Of a stretch of DNA of 64,000 nucleotides, positions 5,943-14,423 are shown piece after piece. The stretch lies in the NCBI GenBank assembly GCA_017411225.1, contig JAFRDQ010000086.1:26603-90602 (forward strand), given 5' to 3'. The translations under genes and the position numbers were made by a program. The stretch comes from Oscillospiraceae bacterium (GTDB taxonomy: Bacteria > Bacillota > Clostridia > Oscillospirales > Oscillospiraceae). Position 1 is the stretch's first letter. Each line of letters starts with the position of its first letter. The notes beneath the pieces were generated by a model, which saw nothing but the letters and a program-made list of their open reading frames with translations, made no database searches and was not told where the DNA came from.

Positions 5943-8936
5943 ATGGCAAATCAATATATCATTCCGCAGATCTCGGCGCTGAGCCTGCTGGTGCACAACA
6001 AAAGCACGACGCTCACGGATCACGACTGGCAGAATCTGATCGAGCGGACGGTGCAGGATGACTGCCCGATCTTCTATCAGGCACGCAAGCTGATGGGCAG
6101 AGACAAGCCCTATCCCGGAGACGAAGAGAGCCTGTATGATGTGTTCGTGTACATCGACTTCTCCGGCATCTTCGATCGCAAGCCGGTTGGTCAGGTGCTG
6201 GAGCTGCAGAAAAAGGCAGAGGAGCTCTTTCGCCCGGAGGGGGTGGAGCTGGATATCCGTTTCGAGCTGAAACACTATGTCGCTTTCGAGCGCTCCGCAA
6301 GCATGGGAAGGGCGAACCGGCTTGCCTTTGTCCGAAAGGACATTTATGAAAAGCTCCGGGAGCACATGATGCTCGGTATGGAGATCGGTAAGTGCCAGCT
6401 CTCCAAGCTCTATGCCTATAACGCCCTGATGTTCACTGACGGCGACCGGATCACGAGCGGCGAGTTTCTGAACGCCAAACACATCATCGTCATCGACAAT
6501 CCGAAAACGCTGGTGCGGGATGTGCCGGTCATCACCGTGACGGATGACGGTTCTTTGGATGCGATGCGCACCTATCGCCGCATTCAGGATCAGATGGATG
6601 TGGAGGTGCTGGAATTCGACGGCGAGGGTCTGGTGTCGAAGGAGCTGGCGCCGCTGCTCTGCGGCTATGAGGGCGAGCACCATTCCTTTCAGATCCGTCT
6701 GCCGTACATCAAGGGCGTTGTCCATGAGGTGGACTACAAGCGCCTGTTCCACGAGCTTAAAATCTCCGAGGTCACAGACATCTGGGGAGAGCGCCACCGG
6801 ATCGACGATGTGGATCTCGTTCTCACCAAGAGCATGTTCAAGGGGTTCGGTTGGATGACTGAAAACGGACTGACCTGGGCGGAGTATCTGGAGCGCTGCC
6901 GAAAGTACGGTCACGCTCTGTATGTTTCCGGGCGGGACAAGCCGGAGCAGGACGGCGTGATCGATCTGAACTACCAGTTTCTGATCACGCTTGCCATCTC
7001 CGAGGAGGAGTTTCGCCCGTCGGATCTTCCGCTTGGCTGGGATCACTCCCCGGAGGACGATCCGCGCCAGTGGCTCACGAAGACGACGGAGACTACCTAC
7101 TACAATCTGATGGCAGACGAGAAAACACGGCTAAGCTATTTCACCCGCCGTCTGCTCGGCCACAAGCCGGATCACCCGGATGACCGATGGCGGCGTGCGG
7201 AGCTGCTGCAGAAGCACCCGGAGTTTATCCATGAGACTATCTTCACCAAGGAGCTCTCCGACCATGCGGAGCGCATCCGAAAGGGATATGCGCTGGGGCA
7301 GCTGCTGGTCGCAGGGGATAACCGGTATCTCTCGGATGATCTGATGCGTCTGCTCGCGCACATGACAGGCAGCCAGGCGCTGTGGTCGGAGTGTCTCGAT
7401 GGGAATCAGATCTATGCGCCGCAGCCGTGCTATCTCCCGTCGGATCACTACACGGTGCTCCGCAGTCCGCACATCGCCCGCAACGAGGAGGCGCTGGTCA
7501 CGCCGCTGCCGAAGGCCGGGCATTTTCGGAAGAAATATCTCTCTCACCTGAATTATGTGCTGATGGTGGATTCCCGGTCGCTGATCCCGGAACGGCTGGG
7601 CGGTGCGGACTATGACGGCGATATGGTCAAGACGGTCGCGGACCCGATGCTGAATCAGTGTGTTCTGCGCAGCTTCTCTGACGGGATGCCGCCGGTTTTG
7701 AAGATTCCTGCTGCGGAGCCGCTGATCTCGGACGCGAACGACTGGCAGGCACGGTTTGAGACCGTGAAGCGTACCTTTTCCTCCCGCGTCGGGCAGATCA
7801 GCAACGCCGCCATGCGCCGGGGCGTGATCGCCTATAACGAAAACAGCTCACCGGAGGCGCAGCAGCGCTACCGGGAGGAGACGGAAACGCTCTCCATTCT
7901 GACCGGGCTGGAGATCGACTCTGCCAAAAGCGGCGTCAAGCCGGATCTCAGTGCTTACCTCGGAAACCAGTCCTCCGTCAGGAATGTGTTTCTCCGGTAC
8001 AAGGCGATTGCCGGCGATGATGATAACCGGAAGTGGTATGAGTCCACGAAGCAGGCGCGGCTGAAAGCCTATTTTGCTTCCGTGGATTGGAGGAAGGTCA
8101 GTTCCAACCTTGAGAAGCTGCCGTATTACGCGCACAAGCTGAAGGAGGACACCGTGCTGGTTCAGCCAGAACCCGCTGACGATGCGGCGCTGTTTCTCTT
8201 CGCGCAGGACCCGGACTGGAAAACGAAGCTTGATCCGCAAGCCATGCAGAGGATGCAGGAGATCATATCCGCCTACGAGGAGGCGCAGCGGCGCTGCCGT
8301 ATGCGGAGGTTTCTCCCGGATGCGTTTCCGCGCCGGAAGGACATTGTCCGCATCCTGTATGCCCGCGGGCAGGAGGAGCTGTACGATGTGGACTATCTCT
8401 ACAGCCTGCTGGAGAATGTGAACTACACAAACCTGCAGGCGGCGCGTCGGATGCTCACGGAGCAGGCGTGGCACCTCACACCGCCGGAGGATCGCCGGAC
8501 GGTGTTCTACCGCATTGGGGAGCACCTGCGGAACATCTACCGGTTTGAGGAGCTGTTTTGTGATTTCCGCTGCGGTGGTTACCGGGTTCTTGGCGATCTG
8601 ATCTGCGACTGGGACGATTACCTCCAGCGGGAGGGCATTGAAAATCATCTGATCTACAAGGATGACGGCGAGGATCTGCAGCACCTGCTGTATGATGCGG
8701 ACCGCAAGCGGGACATTCAGGAGTATTTGATCTCGCAGTGCAGCTCTCTACTGGGCAAAGCGAATCTGACCAACAACGAGGACGTGAAATGTGCTGCCGC
8801 ATTGGGAAAGCGCCGGTTCATTCTGGAAGTCATGCCGGGCGCCATTCTGGCCTATGAGCAGCTGCAGGAAATCCACAGGAAAGCGGAGAAGCGAGCGGAT
8901 CGCAGAGCATTTCTAAGGAGGTTGATTCAGAGATGA
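5943..8936 (+). CDS. QDE-1/YonO-like two-barrel RNA polymerase (RdRP-superfamily homolog)
   Basis: 997 aa, ATG 5943 with AAAGGAG upstream. The catalytic double-psi barrel signature is clear: LGGADYDGDMVKTVADP with the metal-binding aspartates D556, D558 and D560. It is followed, in the order seen in the cellular RNA-dependent RNA polymerases, by RVGQISNAAMRRG (~614-626, compare GIISNAH) and a EIDSAKSGVKP segment with K662 (compare the DFPKTG lysine). The length fits phage YonO-type enzymes. Known members make RNA on DNA or RNA templates as single subunits. In this mobile element it could transcribe the element, make replication primers or act in defence; this is inference. The stop overlaps the next start (ATGA). 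Confidence 0.8.
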   Translation: MANQYIIPQISALSLLVHNKSTTLTDHDWQNLIERTVQDDCPIFYQARKLMGRDKPYPGDEESLYDVFVYIDFSGIFDRKPVGQVLELQKKAEELFRPEGVELDIRFELKHYVAFERSASMGRANRLAFVRKDIYEKLREHMMLGMEIGKCQLSKLYAYNALMFTDGDRITSGEFLNAKHIIVIDNPKTLVRDVPVITVTDDGSLDAMRTYRRIQDQMDVEVLEFDGEGLVSKELAPLLCGYEGEHHSFQIRLPYIKGVVHEVDYKRLFHELKISEVTDIWGERHRIDDVDLVLTKSMFKGFGWMTENGLTWAEYLERCRKYGHALYVSGRDKPEQDGVIDLNYQFLITLAISEEEFRPSDLPLGWDHSPEDDPRQWLTKTTETTYYNLMADEKTRLSYFTRRLLGHKPDHPDDRWRRAELLQKHPEFIHETIFTKELSDHAERIRKGYALGQLLVAGDNRYLSDDLMRLLAHMTGSQALWSECLDGNQIYAPQPCYLPSDHYTVLRSPHIARNEEALVTPLPKAGHFRKKYLSHLNYVLMVDSRSLIPERLGGADYDGDMVKTVADPMLNQCVLRSFSDGMPPVLKIPAAEPLISDANDWQARFETVKRTFSSRVGQISNAAMRRGVIAYNENSSPEAQQRYREETETLSILTGLEIDSAKSGVKPDLSAYLGNQSSVRNVFLRYKAIAGDDDNRKWYESTKQARLKAYFASVDWRKVSSNLEKLPYYAHKLKEDTVLVQPEPADDAALFLFAQDPDWKTKLDPQAMQRMQEIISAYEEAQRRCRMRRFLPDAFPRRKDIVRILYARGQEELYDVDYLYSLLENVNYTNLQAARRMLTEQAWHLTPPEDRRTVFYRIGEHLRNIYRFEELFCDFRCGGYRVLGDLICDWDDYLQREGIENHLIYKDDGEDLQHLLYDADRKRDIQEYLISQCSSLLGKANLTNNEDVKCAAALGKRRFILEVMPGAILAYEQLQEIHRKAEKRADRRAFLRRLIQR

Positions 8937-9778
8937 CGAATGAATGGGCGGAGTTCCGGGCGTATACGACGCAGCCGGTCTATACCTGTGCCTCCAAGCG
9001 AGACCACAGCTATCTTGGCCGGTTCACGATAGACATGATTCAGGAGCCGGTCGGGCTGGCGCGCATTCTCACGATTCTCGCACGGGGGTATCTGTTTCAC
9101 GATGCGGACGGAGCGCTTTTGAACGGCAGTCCCTACGACCGCACAGACCACGCCCGCCGTGCGCTTTGTGCGTGGTGCAGCGTGCCGGAAAAGAAAAAAA
9201 GCTCCGATCCTCCGGTGGACTTTCGAGCGTTGTCCACCGAATTTCCGGAGCTTGTGGATGATAGGGGCAGGGGCTGGTATTACCGGCATGTGAAGGCGGT
9301 GATTGCCTTCGTCCGCGCCCATCCGCAGGAGACGGACCAATGGACGCAGAAAAAGATCGGCCCGATTTCCAAAGGCTTCACGAACGACTGGAAGAAGAAA
9401 GTGCGCCAAATGCAGGTGCCGGTGTTTCACTACAAAACGAAGGGCGCGTGGATTCACCGGTTTGACGATATGATTGCCGACGCGCTGGAGGCAGGGCCGC
9501 TGCGGACGGAGGAATACCCGCTGCCCGACGAATATGTAAAGCGGATTGGCGAAGTGGTCTCTGATGACAAGCTGAAATCAGTCACAGCCGAGGTAATACG
9601 GTTCTATCTCGCCAACCGCAGCGACGATACCCCGTGGGTTGTCCTCCCGGTGCAGAGCTTCGACGCCTACTACGGCAGCACCGCATTCAGCAAAAAGCAG
9701 CTTGCCGCCATACCCAAGGAGCTGATTGTGCGCGAATACCGGGACGGAATTTGCCGGATTTGCTTGATGGAATCATAA
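8933..9778 (+). CDS. Uncharacterised partner of the two-barrel RNA polymerase
   Basis: 281 aa, translationally coupled to the polymerase by a 4-bp ATGA overlap, so made in proportion to it. I do not recognise the family. It has no membrane segment or signal peptide, is rich in Trp, Arg and Asp, and includes an RGWYYRHVKAVIAFVRAHP helix and a basic FTNDWKKKVRQMQVPVFHY stretch (~150-168) that could contact nucleic acid. The C-terminus ends with two cysteines (ICRICL). Tight coupling argues for a dedicated subunit, template loader or effector. A terminator follows at 9784-9809. Confidence 0.6.
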   Translation: MTNEWAEFRAYTTQPVYTCASKRDHSYLGRFTIDMIQEPVGLARILTILARGYLFHDADGALLNGSPYDRTDHARRALCAWCSVPEKKKSSDPPVDFRALSTEFPELVDDRGRGWYYRHVKAVIAFVRAHPQETDQWTQKKIGPISKGFTNDWKKKVRQMQVPVFHYKTKGAWIHRFDDMIADALEAGPLRTEEYPLPDEYVKRIGEVVSDDKLKSVTAEVIRFYLANRSDDTPWVVLPVQSFDAYYGSTAFSKKQLAAIPKELIVREYRDGICRICLMES

Positions 9779-9783
9779 AAAAT

Positions 9784-9809
9784 TGCCCGACTCCCAATGG
9801 AGTCGGGCA
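9784..9809. terminator. Bidirectional intrinsic terminator
   Basis: TGCCCGACTCC and GGAGTCGGGCA form an 11-bp perfect stem with a 4-nt loop. On the minus strand it is followed by ATTTTTT, so it ends the S-layer gene strongly; on the plus strand it follows the polymerase operon. Confidence 0.8.
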
Positions 9810-9826
9810 TCTTACATTGGATTTGC

Positions 9827-11983
9827 TTATTTTGCCACGTTTTCACAGAAGCGCATCAGAATGGTTGCTACCTGAGCGCGGGTGGCATTGCCCTGAGGCA
9901 CAATCGTTTTTGTGGTTACGCCCTGAATCAGCTTCGCGCCGACGGCCCACTGCACGGCGTCCTTTGCCCAGCCGCTGACGCTTCCGGCGTCTGTGAAAGC
10001 AGCCAGATCGTCCTTGGCGGAGACATCATACTTCTTGAAGTTCGCGTAGCGCAGCAGAAGCGTGGCGGACTGCTCGCGCGTGACGTCTGCATCGGGGTCA
10101 AATTTGGTTGCCGAAATGCCCTTCACAATGTCGTTTCCGGCAGCCCAGCAGACGGCGTCCGTGTACCAGGTTCCATCCTTCACATCGTCGAACGGGTTGT
10201 CATATTCGGAGGCATCCGGCTCACCGGCCATGCGGTAGAGCACTGTGACGAACATGGCGCGGCTCATGGCAGTTTCCGGTGCAAAGGTGGTGTCAGACAT
10301 GCCCTTGAAGAGACCATGCTTCACGGCATACGCAACAGAATCGGCATACCATGCGTCGTCCTTCACGTCGGTGAAGGGATTTTCATACGGCTCTTCCAGA
10401 TAGACTGCGATTCTGCCCTGCGGCTTGGCGTAAGTATCGCCGATCTTGCCGCCCAGCACCTGATCGATGTACATGGCGACGATGTCGCGGGTCTTGACGC
10501 CGTTGCCGTTGTTGATGTATTTCGCGTTTCCGCCGTCACGAAGGTCCTTGATGGTGTAAGCGGTGTCGTTGCCGTTCATGAGATAGTTGTCGGTGATGAG
10601 CGCGTAGGTCGCCTTGGGATCAAAGTCCTTTCCGGCGACGCTCTGGATCTCAACGCGGCTGACTTCCTTCGCGCGGAAGAACTTGCCGTATTCCTCGCCG
10701 GCCTGATACTCCTTGTATTTGTGAACCGCGTACTCGATGCCGGAGACCTGCCCGAAGCCGGGGCAGAGTTCCTCGCCGTAGTCTTTGGAGGGAGAGGTGC
10801 CCGCCTCCAAAATGTTCAGCAGGTCGCTGCCGGTCACATACAGAATGCCCACGCCCATGGGGGAGAAGGGCAGCGCGCGGAGCAGATCAGTTTTGGTCAC
10901 GTCGCCGGGATAGAGGAACTGATCACAGTTGCCGCCGTTCTGAATGGCGACAACCGGCGCGTCCTTCTGGAAGCCGTCAATCTTGTTTTCCGCGTACCAT
11001 TTGAGCGCGTCGGCCACGAGGTCGCCCAGGTTGGTCTCTTCCTTCCATCCGATGCTGTCCGCACCGCAGAGGGTCACGTCGTTCACAGCAATCTTGTCGG
11101 CCTCACCGGCGGCCTTGGCTTCCGCGGCGAGCTTTGCCACGTCCGCATCCGGGGTCACAGCGGGGAGCTTTTCCTCGGTGACAGCTTTGGTGGCGTTGTC
11201 GATCACATACACGCCGCAGACTGCCTTGCCGTCATTCGTGATGGAGATGGTCACGGTGGTGCCGGAAACCTCGGCGCCGGAGTTGTTCAGGCAGACGCTG
11301 ATGCCGCTGCCAAACTGGACCGCCGCGGGATCGCCGAAGGTGTAGCCCTTGGCAAAGTCATCCTGGAGCAGCGACGGAACGGCGGTATCGGTCAGCGCAT
11401 AGACCGTCACCGCGCCGTCAAAGAAGCTGGCGGAAGCGTCAAAGTCGTAGTAGCCGGTGGCGTCTTCGCCTTTGGTGACGTTGGAGCTGATGACCTTGAA
11501 GGCGGCAGGCGCTTTGGCGTCACGGCTTGCCATGACGGCTTCGGCAGCCCATGGGGCGTTGATGCGGTATTCCTCTGCGTCAGCGCCGCGCAGCAGCTCC
11601 GCCTGCGTGAAATACTTATGGAGATTTGCGTGGTAGATCATGCCGGTGGTGGCGTCCGCGTAGAAAAACTCGCGGGTGCCCATGGCGGCAGCGTCATACC
11701 CGGCGGCGTCCATCAGGTTATAGATGGCGAGACCGCGATCCACGTTGGCAGAGGCCTTGCCCTGCAGATAGTTGCCCGCGTCCACGAGCAGCACGTCCGC
11801 ACCTTTGGCGGCATAATCCGCTTTCGCCGCGGCGACGGCAGCATACTGATCCACGTCGCCGTTCAAATTGCCGGTGTAAATGACGACGGTTTTGCCCTCA
11901 TATGCGCCCGCGGCAGAAGCGGCGGGAACGAGCAGCGCAACGATCATCATCACGGCCAGCAGCAAAGACAATGACTTCTTCAT
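9827..11983 (-). CDS. S-layer-anchored 5'-nucleotidase-like protein with degenerate catalytic motifs
   Basis: 718 aa: signal peptide (MKKSLSLLLAVMMIVALLVP, cut near ASAAG), a metallophosphoesterase-like domain (~28-290), a 5'-nucleotidase C-terminal-like domain (~320-510, with IQNGGNCD and ALPFSPMG), and three SLH repeats (~530-715) that bind secondary wall polymers. The usual metal-binding motifs are altered: YTGNLNGD replaces the expected DxH, DAGNYLQG replaces GD, and MGTREFF replaces GNHE. It therefore looks like a pseudoenzyme, perhaps a ligand binder. The promoter carries the island's metal-type operator (12048-12061), so it is likely metal-regulated. Confidence 0.8.
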   Translation of the reverse strand: MKKSLSLLLAVMMIVALLVPAASAAGAYEGKTVVIYTGNLNGDVDQYAAVAAAKADYAAKGADVLLVDAGNYLQGKASANVDRGLAIYNLMDAAGYDAAAMGTREFFYADATTGMIYHANLHKYFTQAELLRGADAEEYRINAPWAAEAVMASRDAKAPAAFKVISSNVTKGEDATGYYDFDASASFFDGAVTVYALTDTAVPSLLQDDFAKGYTFGDPAAVQFGSGISVCLNNSGAEVSGTTVTISITNDGKAVCGVYVIDNATKAVTEEKLPAVTPDADVAKLAAEAKAAGEADKIAVNDVTLCGADSIGWKEETNLGDLVADALKWYAENKIDGFQKDAPVVAIQNGGNCDQFLYPGDVTKTDLLRALPFSPMGVGILYVTGSDLLNILEAGTSPSKDYGEELCPGFGQVSGIEYAVHKYKEYQAGEEYGKFFRAKEVSRVEIQSVAGKDFDPKATYALITDNYLMNGNDTAYTIKDLRDGGNAKYINNGNGVKTRDIVAMYIDQVLGGKIGDTYAKPQGRIAVYLEEPYENPFTDVKDDAWYADSVAYAVKHGLFKGMSDTTFAPETAMSRAMFVTVLYRMAGEPDASEYDNPFDDVKDGTWYTDAVCWAAGNDIVKGISATKFDPDADVTREQSATLLLRYANFKKYDVSAKDDLAAFTDAGSVSGWAKDAVQWAVGAKLIQGVTTKTIVPQGNATRAQVATILMRFCENVAK

Positions 11984-12016
11984 GAGGAACTCCTCGCTTT
12001 CTTTTGGGATAGGTCA

Positions 12017-12061
12017 AGTATAGCGACGTGGTTTTTTTGCCACAACCTACCCCCGGGGATA
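12017..12061 (-). promoter_or_regulatory. CsoR-box promoter of the S-layer protein gene
   Basis: Reading the minus strand: palindrome TATCCCCGGGGGTA (12048-12061), -35 TTGTGG (12040-12045), 17-bp spacer, -10 TATACT (12017-12022). Site 1 of the twelve-member set. Confidence 0.8.
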
Positions 12062-12110
12062 ATTTTTGATTTTTCAGCAGAATGCAAAAAAAGACAAATC
12101 ATTTTTTGTG

Positions 12111-12150
12111 AAAAACACAGCCCGCTGAAAAACCAGCAGGCTGTGTTTTA
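12111..12150 (-). terminator. Intrinsic terminator of the lipoprotein gene
   Basis: An AAACACAGCC/GGCTGTGTTT stem, extended by CTG/CAG, overlaps the stop codon of the lipoprotein gene; the A/T tails give a U-rich end on the minus strand. Confidence 0.65.
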
Positions 12151-13356
12151 TCCTACGTAAATGGAACCGGAAACACCCAGCTCCACAGCGATTCTGGCAG
12201 GGTCAACGTCCGCGTACCAGTCCGGATAGAGGAGCTTTGCAAAGCACAGCTTGTAATATAGCTGCTGCTCGGGTGTGCCGGCTTCCGCAGCGGACGGCAC
12301 GATAAGGATCCGTCTGTCCGGAAAGCGCGAGAGCAGATTTTCGTATGCGTCAGAGAGCGCGCCGGAGGTGCATTTTACCAGCACGTTCGGATTCTTCTCT
12401 CGTACCCAATCGTCGTCTACCTCGCCGCCGCCCCGGTTTTCCGCCACATTCAGGACCGTTGTTCCGGCAAGCAGAGGGCTGTATCCGGGCGTGATGTGAT
12501 CCGTGTCATATTCCAGATAGGCGGAGACTTTCTGGCAGGCATAGAGAGATTCGTTTGTGTTCTGCAGCACAAACGTCCAGTAGGCGAAGGGGTCATAGGT
12601 CCAGTGGGCATAGAGCGTCTGGTCCGCCTGAACTGTGATGACGGTTTCCGGCGCGATCAGATCTCCGCCGTCCGGCGCCGTGAACCAGCCGTCAAACGCA
12701 TAGCCCGGCTGCGTCGGAGCGGGCAGCGCACCGTAGGCGTCACCCGGATAAATGCTTCGCGTCAGTTCGGAGCGCAGCAGTCTGCCGCCCTGCGGATCGA
12801 GCGAGAGCGTATACGCCTCCATCTGTGACCAGTGGGCATAAAGCGTGTGCGGCTCCGAGAGGGTTACGATCGTGTTTTCGGTGACTCTTGTGCCGCCGTT
12901 TCGGGTGAAGTACCACCCGGTAAAGGCAAATCCCGTGCGCTTTGCGTCCGGCAGGGCACCGTACACGCTGCCAGGCTGCACCTGGACGGCCTCGCGGCCG
13001 CATTCGCCGCCGTTCGGGTCCAGCGTGACAGCGATTTTTTCTTTCTGCTTCTCAATCTGCTCTCCCTGACCGGGCGTGATGATGCTTACGTTGCTCTCCG
13101 GGGTGGTCTGTTTGTCGTCTTTGGAAGGCGAGGAGGGATTATCCGGATTGGGCGAAGTATCCGGTGGTCTGGTCGGCGTTGGCGTCGGCGTGCTTTCCGG
13201 CTCCGGCGTCGGCGTTGGGGAGGGATCGGGCAGGGGCGCCTGCTCCAGCACAATATCTGCGACCGGCCCTTTCAGAATCCGCATCCGGCATCCGGCGAGG
13301 GAGCAGATCAGGCAGGCGGCAAGCAGCGCGGCAGAGAATCGTTTCACCATGCGCAT
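12148..13356 (-). CDS. Lipoprotein with two InlB-type B-repeats and a C-terminal binding-protein-like domain
   Basis: 402 aa. Type II signal peptide with lipobox SLAGC (Cys ~22), then a Pro/Thr/Ser-rich wall-spanning linker (~45-95), two Listeria-Bacteroides-type repeats (~108-178 and ~183-252, each with a GY/GFxFxGWF/Y core and a final LYAHW), and a ~150-residue C-terminal domain. The last domain contains DDWVREKNPNVLVKC, reminiscent of metal/vitamin B12 periplasmic binding proteins, but is too short for a full one. It follows the degenerate CsoR gene by 12 bp and shares its promoter, which suggests a surface role in metal uptake. Function is not established. Confidence 0.7.
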   Translation of the reverse strand: MRMVKRFSAALLAACLICSLAGCRMRILKGPVADIVLEQAPLPDPSPTPTPEPESTPTPTPTRPPDTSPNPDNPSSPSKDDKQTTPESNVSIITPGQGEQIEKQKEKIAVTLDPNGGECGREAVQVQPGSVYGALPDAKRTGFAFTGWYFTRNGGTRVTENTIVTLSEPHTLYAHWSQMEAYTLSLDPQGGRLLRSELTRSIYPGDAYGALPAPTQPGYAFDGWFTAPDGGDLIAPETVITVQADQTLYAHWTYDPFAYWTFVLQNTNESLYACQKVSAYLEYDTDHITPGYSPLLAGTTVLNVAENRGGGEVDDDWVREKNPNVLVKCTSGALSDAYENLLSRFPDRRILIVPSAAEAGTPEQQLYYKLCFAKLLYPDWYADVDPARIAVELGVSGSIYVG

Positions 13357-13368
13357 TTCCTGTGATCC

Positions 13369-13662
13369 TCACTTGGAGAAGTATTTTCTTGCGGTGTAAA
13401 ATGCGTTGTCCAGCCGCTGAGTGTCATGCGATTCGTGCGCCTCCATCAGGGCTTGGTCCATTTCACCGCGCATCAGCTCGTTTGCCGTGGAGGACAGCGC
13501 AGAGCGCACTGCCGCCAGCTGTAGCATGACGCTGGTGAAATCTTCGCCCTCGTCAATCATCTTTTTCACACGAGCGAGATGGCCGAGATTTCGGTTGATG
13601 CGGTGCCTGACAGATTTGGAATAAACCGTGCCGTGCTCTGCCTTTGATTCCTTCTGATCCAA
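13369..13662 (-). CDS. CsoR/RcnR-family regulator lacking the metal ligands
   Basis: 97 aa with a TTG start at 13662, supported by GGAGG eight bases upstream. The DUF156 four-helix core is intact (SVRHRINRNLGHLARVKKMI, then SVMLQLAAVRSALSSTANEL). The cysteine and His/Cys ligands that define CsoR, RcnR and InrS are absent: by comparison with the paralog at 28996-29346 (C62, H87, C91), this protein has F42, E67 and A71. It should still fold and bind DNA but not sense metal in the usual way. It may be a constitutive or heteromeric regulator. It is transcribed from a divergent region with two diverged CsoR-type boxes, which suggests autoregulation. Confidence 0.82.
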   Translation of the reverse strand: MDQKESKAEHGTVYSKSVRHRINRNLGHLARVKKMIDEGEDFTSVMLQLAAVRSALSSTANELMRGEMDQALMEAHESHDTQRLDNAFYTARKYFSK

Positions 13663-13695
13663 ACCGAGCGCCTCCTTCTTTCGGAATTTGACGAC

Positions 13696-13740
13696 ATTAT
13701 AGCCTCCTTTTGTGAGACTTCACAACCTGGGGAGGGGGAT
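13696..13740 (-). promoter_or_regulatory. CsoR-box promoter of the csoR-like/lipoprotein operon
   Basis: Minus strand: diverged palindrome ATCCCCCTCCCCAGG (13726-13740), -35 TTGTGA (13720-13725), 18-bp spacer, perfect -10 TATAAT (13696-13701). Site 2. Confidence 0.75.
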
Positions 13741-13788
13741 GTTTTTTCGGAAAAATAGCTGTGAGAACCAAATTTTGTGCAATTTTAC

Positions 13789-13832
13789 ATCCCCCGCCCC
13801 CGGTTGTGACACCGCTGGGAAAACGCTAAGAT
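13789..13832 (+). promoter_or_regulatory. CsoR-box promoter of the ECF S-component/MoxR operon
   Basis: Box ATCCCCCGCCCCCGG (13789-13803, diverged right half), -35 TTGTGA (13804-13809), 17-bp spacer, -10 TAAGAT (13827-13832). Site 3, back to back with site 2. Confidence 0.75.
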
Positions 13833-13862
13833 AAGTTTATTCCAAGCGGAAGGAGACGGGTT

Positions 13863-14423
13863 ATGAGCAAAATGTCTTCTGTCAGACGATCAACCATCTG
13901 TGCGCTGTGTATCGCCCTCTGCATCGTGCTGCCAGTGGCGTTCCATGCGCTGGGCGTCGGCGCAGTGTTTCTGCCGATGCACATTCCGGTGTTTCTCTGC
14001 GCGCTGACCTGCGGCTGGGGCTATGGGATGTTCTGCGGCATTGCCGGCTGCGTGCTCTCTTCGCTGCTCACGGGCATGCCGACCATCACGGGGCTGCCTG
14101 CCATGGCGGCAGAGCTTGCGATATACGGGCTAATCACCGGCCTGCTGATCCAGATCATCCATACGAAAAATGTCTACGCGGATTTATATCTCTCGGTCGT
14201 TGCCGCGATGATTCTCGGCCGTGTCGCGGCAGGCGTGATCAATGCCCTGATTTTCGCCCGCGGCGTGACCTACAGCCTTGCCATGTGGGCGTCGGCCTAT
14301 CTCTTCACGAGCTGGCCGGGCACCATACTGATTCTCATTGCCGTTCCAGCGCTGATTCTCGCGCTGATGCGCGCCAAGCTCATCCCGGAGCGTTATCCGA
14401 AAGCAGGAGGAAGAAAAGCATGA
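13863..14423 (+). CDS. ECF transporter S component-like membrane protein
   Basis: 186 aa with about six predicted membrane segments and a short charged tail, the size and layout of ECF (energy-coupling factor) S components, which capture a vitamin or metal and pass it to a shared ATPase module. Features such as GMFCGIAGCVLSSLLTGMP and the conserved helix ending RVAAGVINALI fit that class. ATG 13863 follows AAGGAGACGG. No ECF ATPase genes lie in the window, so it would use a housekeeping module. It heads an operon with a methyltransferase and MoxR genes under a CsoR-type box; the substrate is unknown, and a metal chelate is a reasonable guess. Confidence 0.65.
   Translation: MSKMSSVRRSTICALCIALCIVLPVAFHALGVGAVFLPMHIPVFLCALTCGWGYGMFCGIAGCVLSSLLTGMPTITGLPAMAAELAIYGLITGLLIQIIHTKNVYADLYLSVVAAMILGRVAAGVINALIFARGVTYSLAMWASAYLFTSWPGTILILIAVPALILALMRAKLIPERYPKAGGRKA

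Noticed and set aside
5886-7046. Minus-strand open frame of 386 codons within the polymerase gene
   Set aside because: The composition is typical of an antisense shadow of a GC-rich gene and the plus-strand frame holds the catalytic motif.
9797-11974. Plus-strand frame of 725 codons opposite the S-layer gene
   Set aside because: The minus strand has a signal peptide, SLH repeats, a promoter and a terminator; the plus frame has none.
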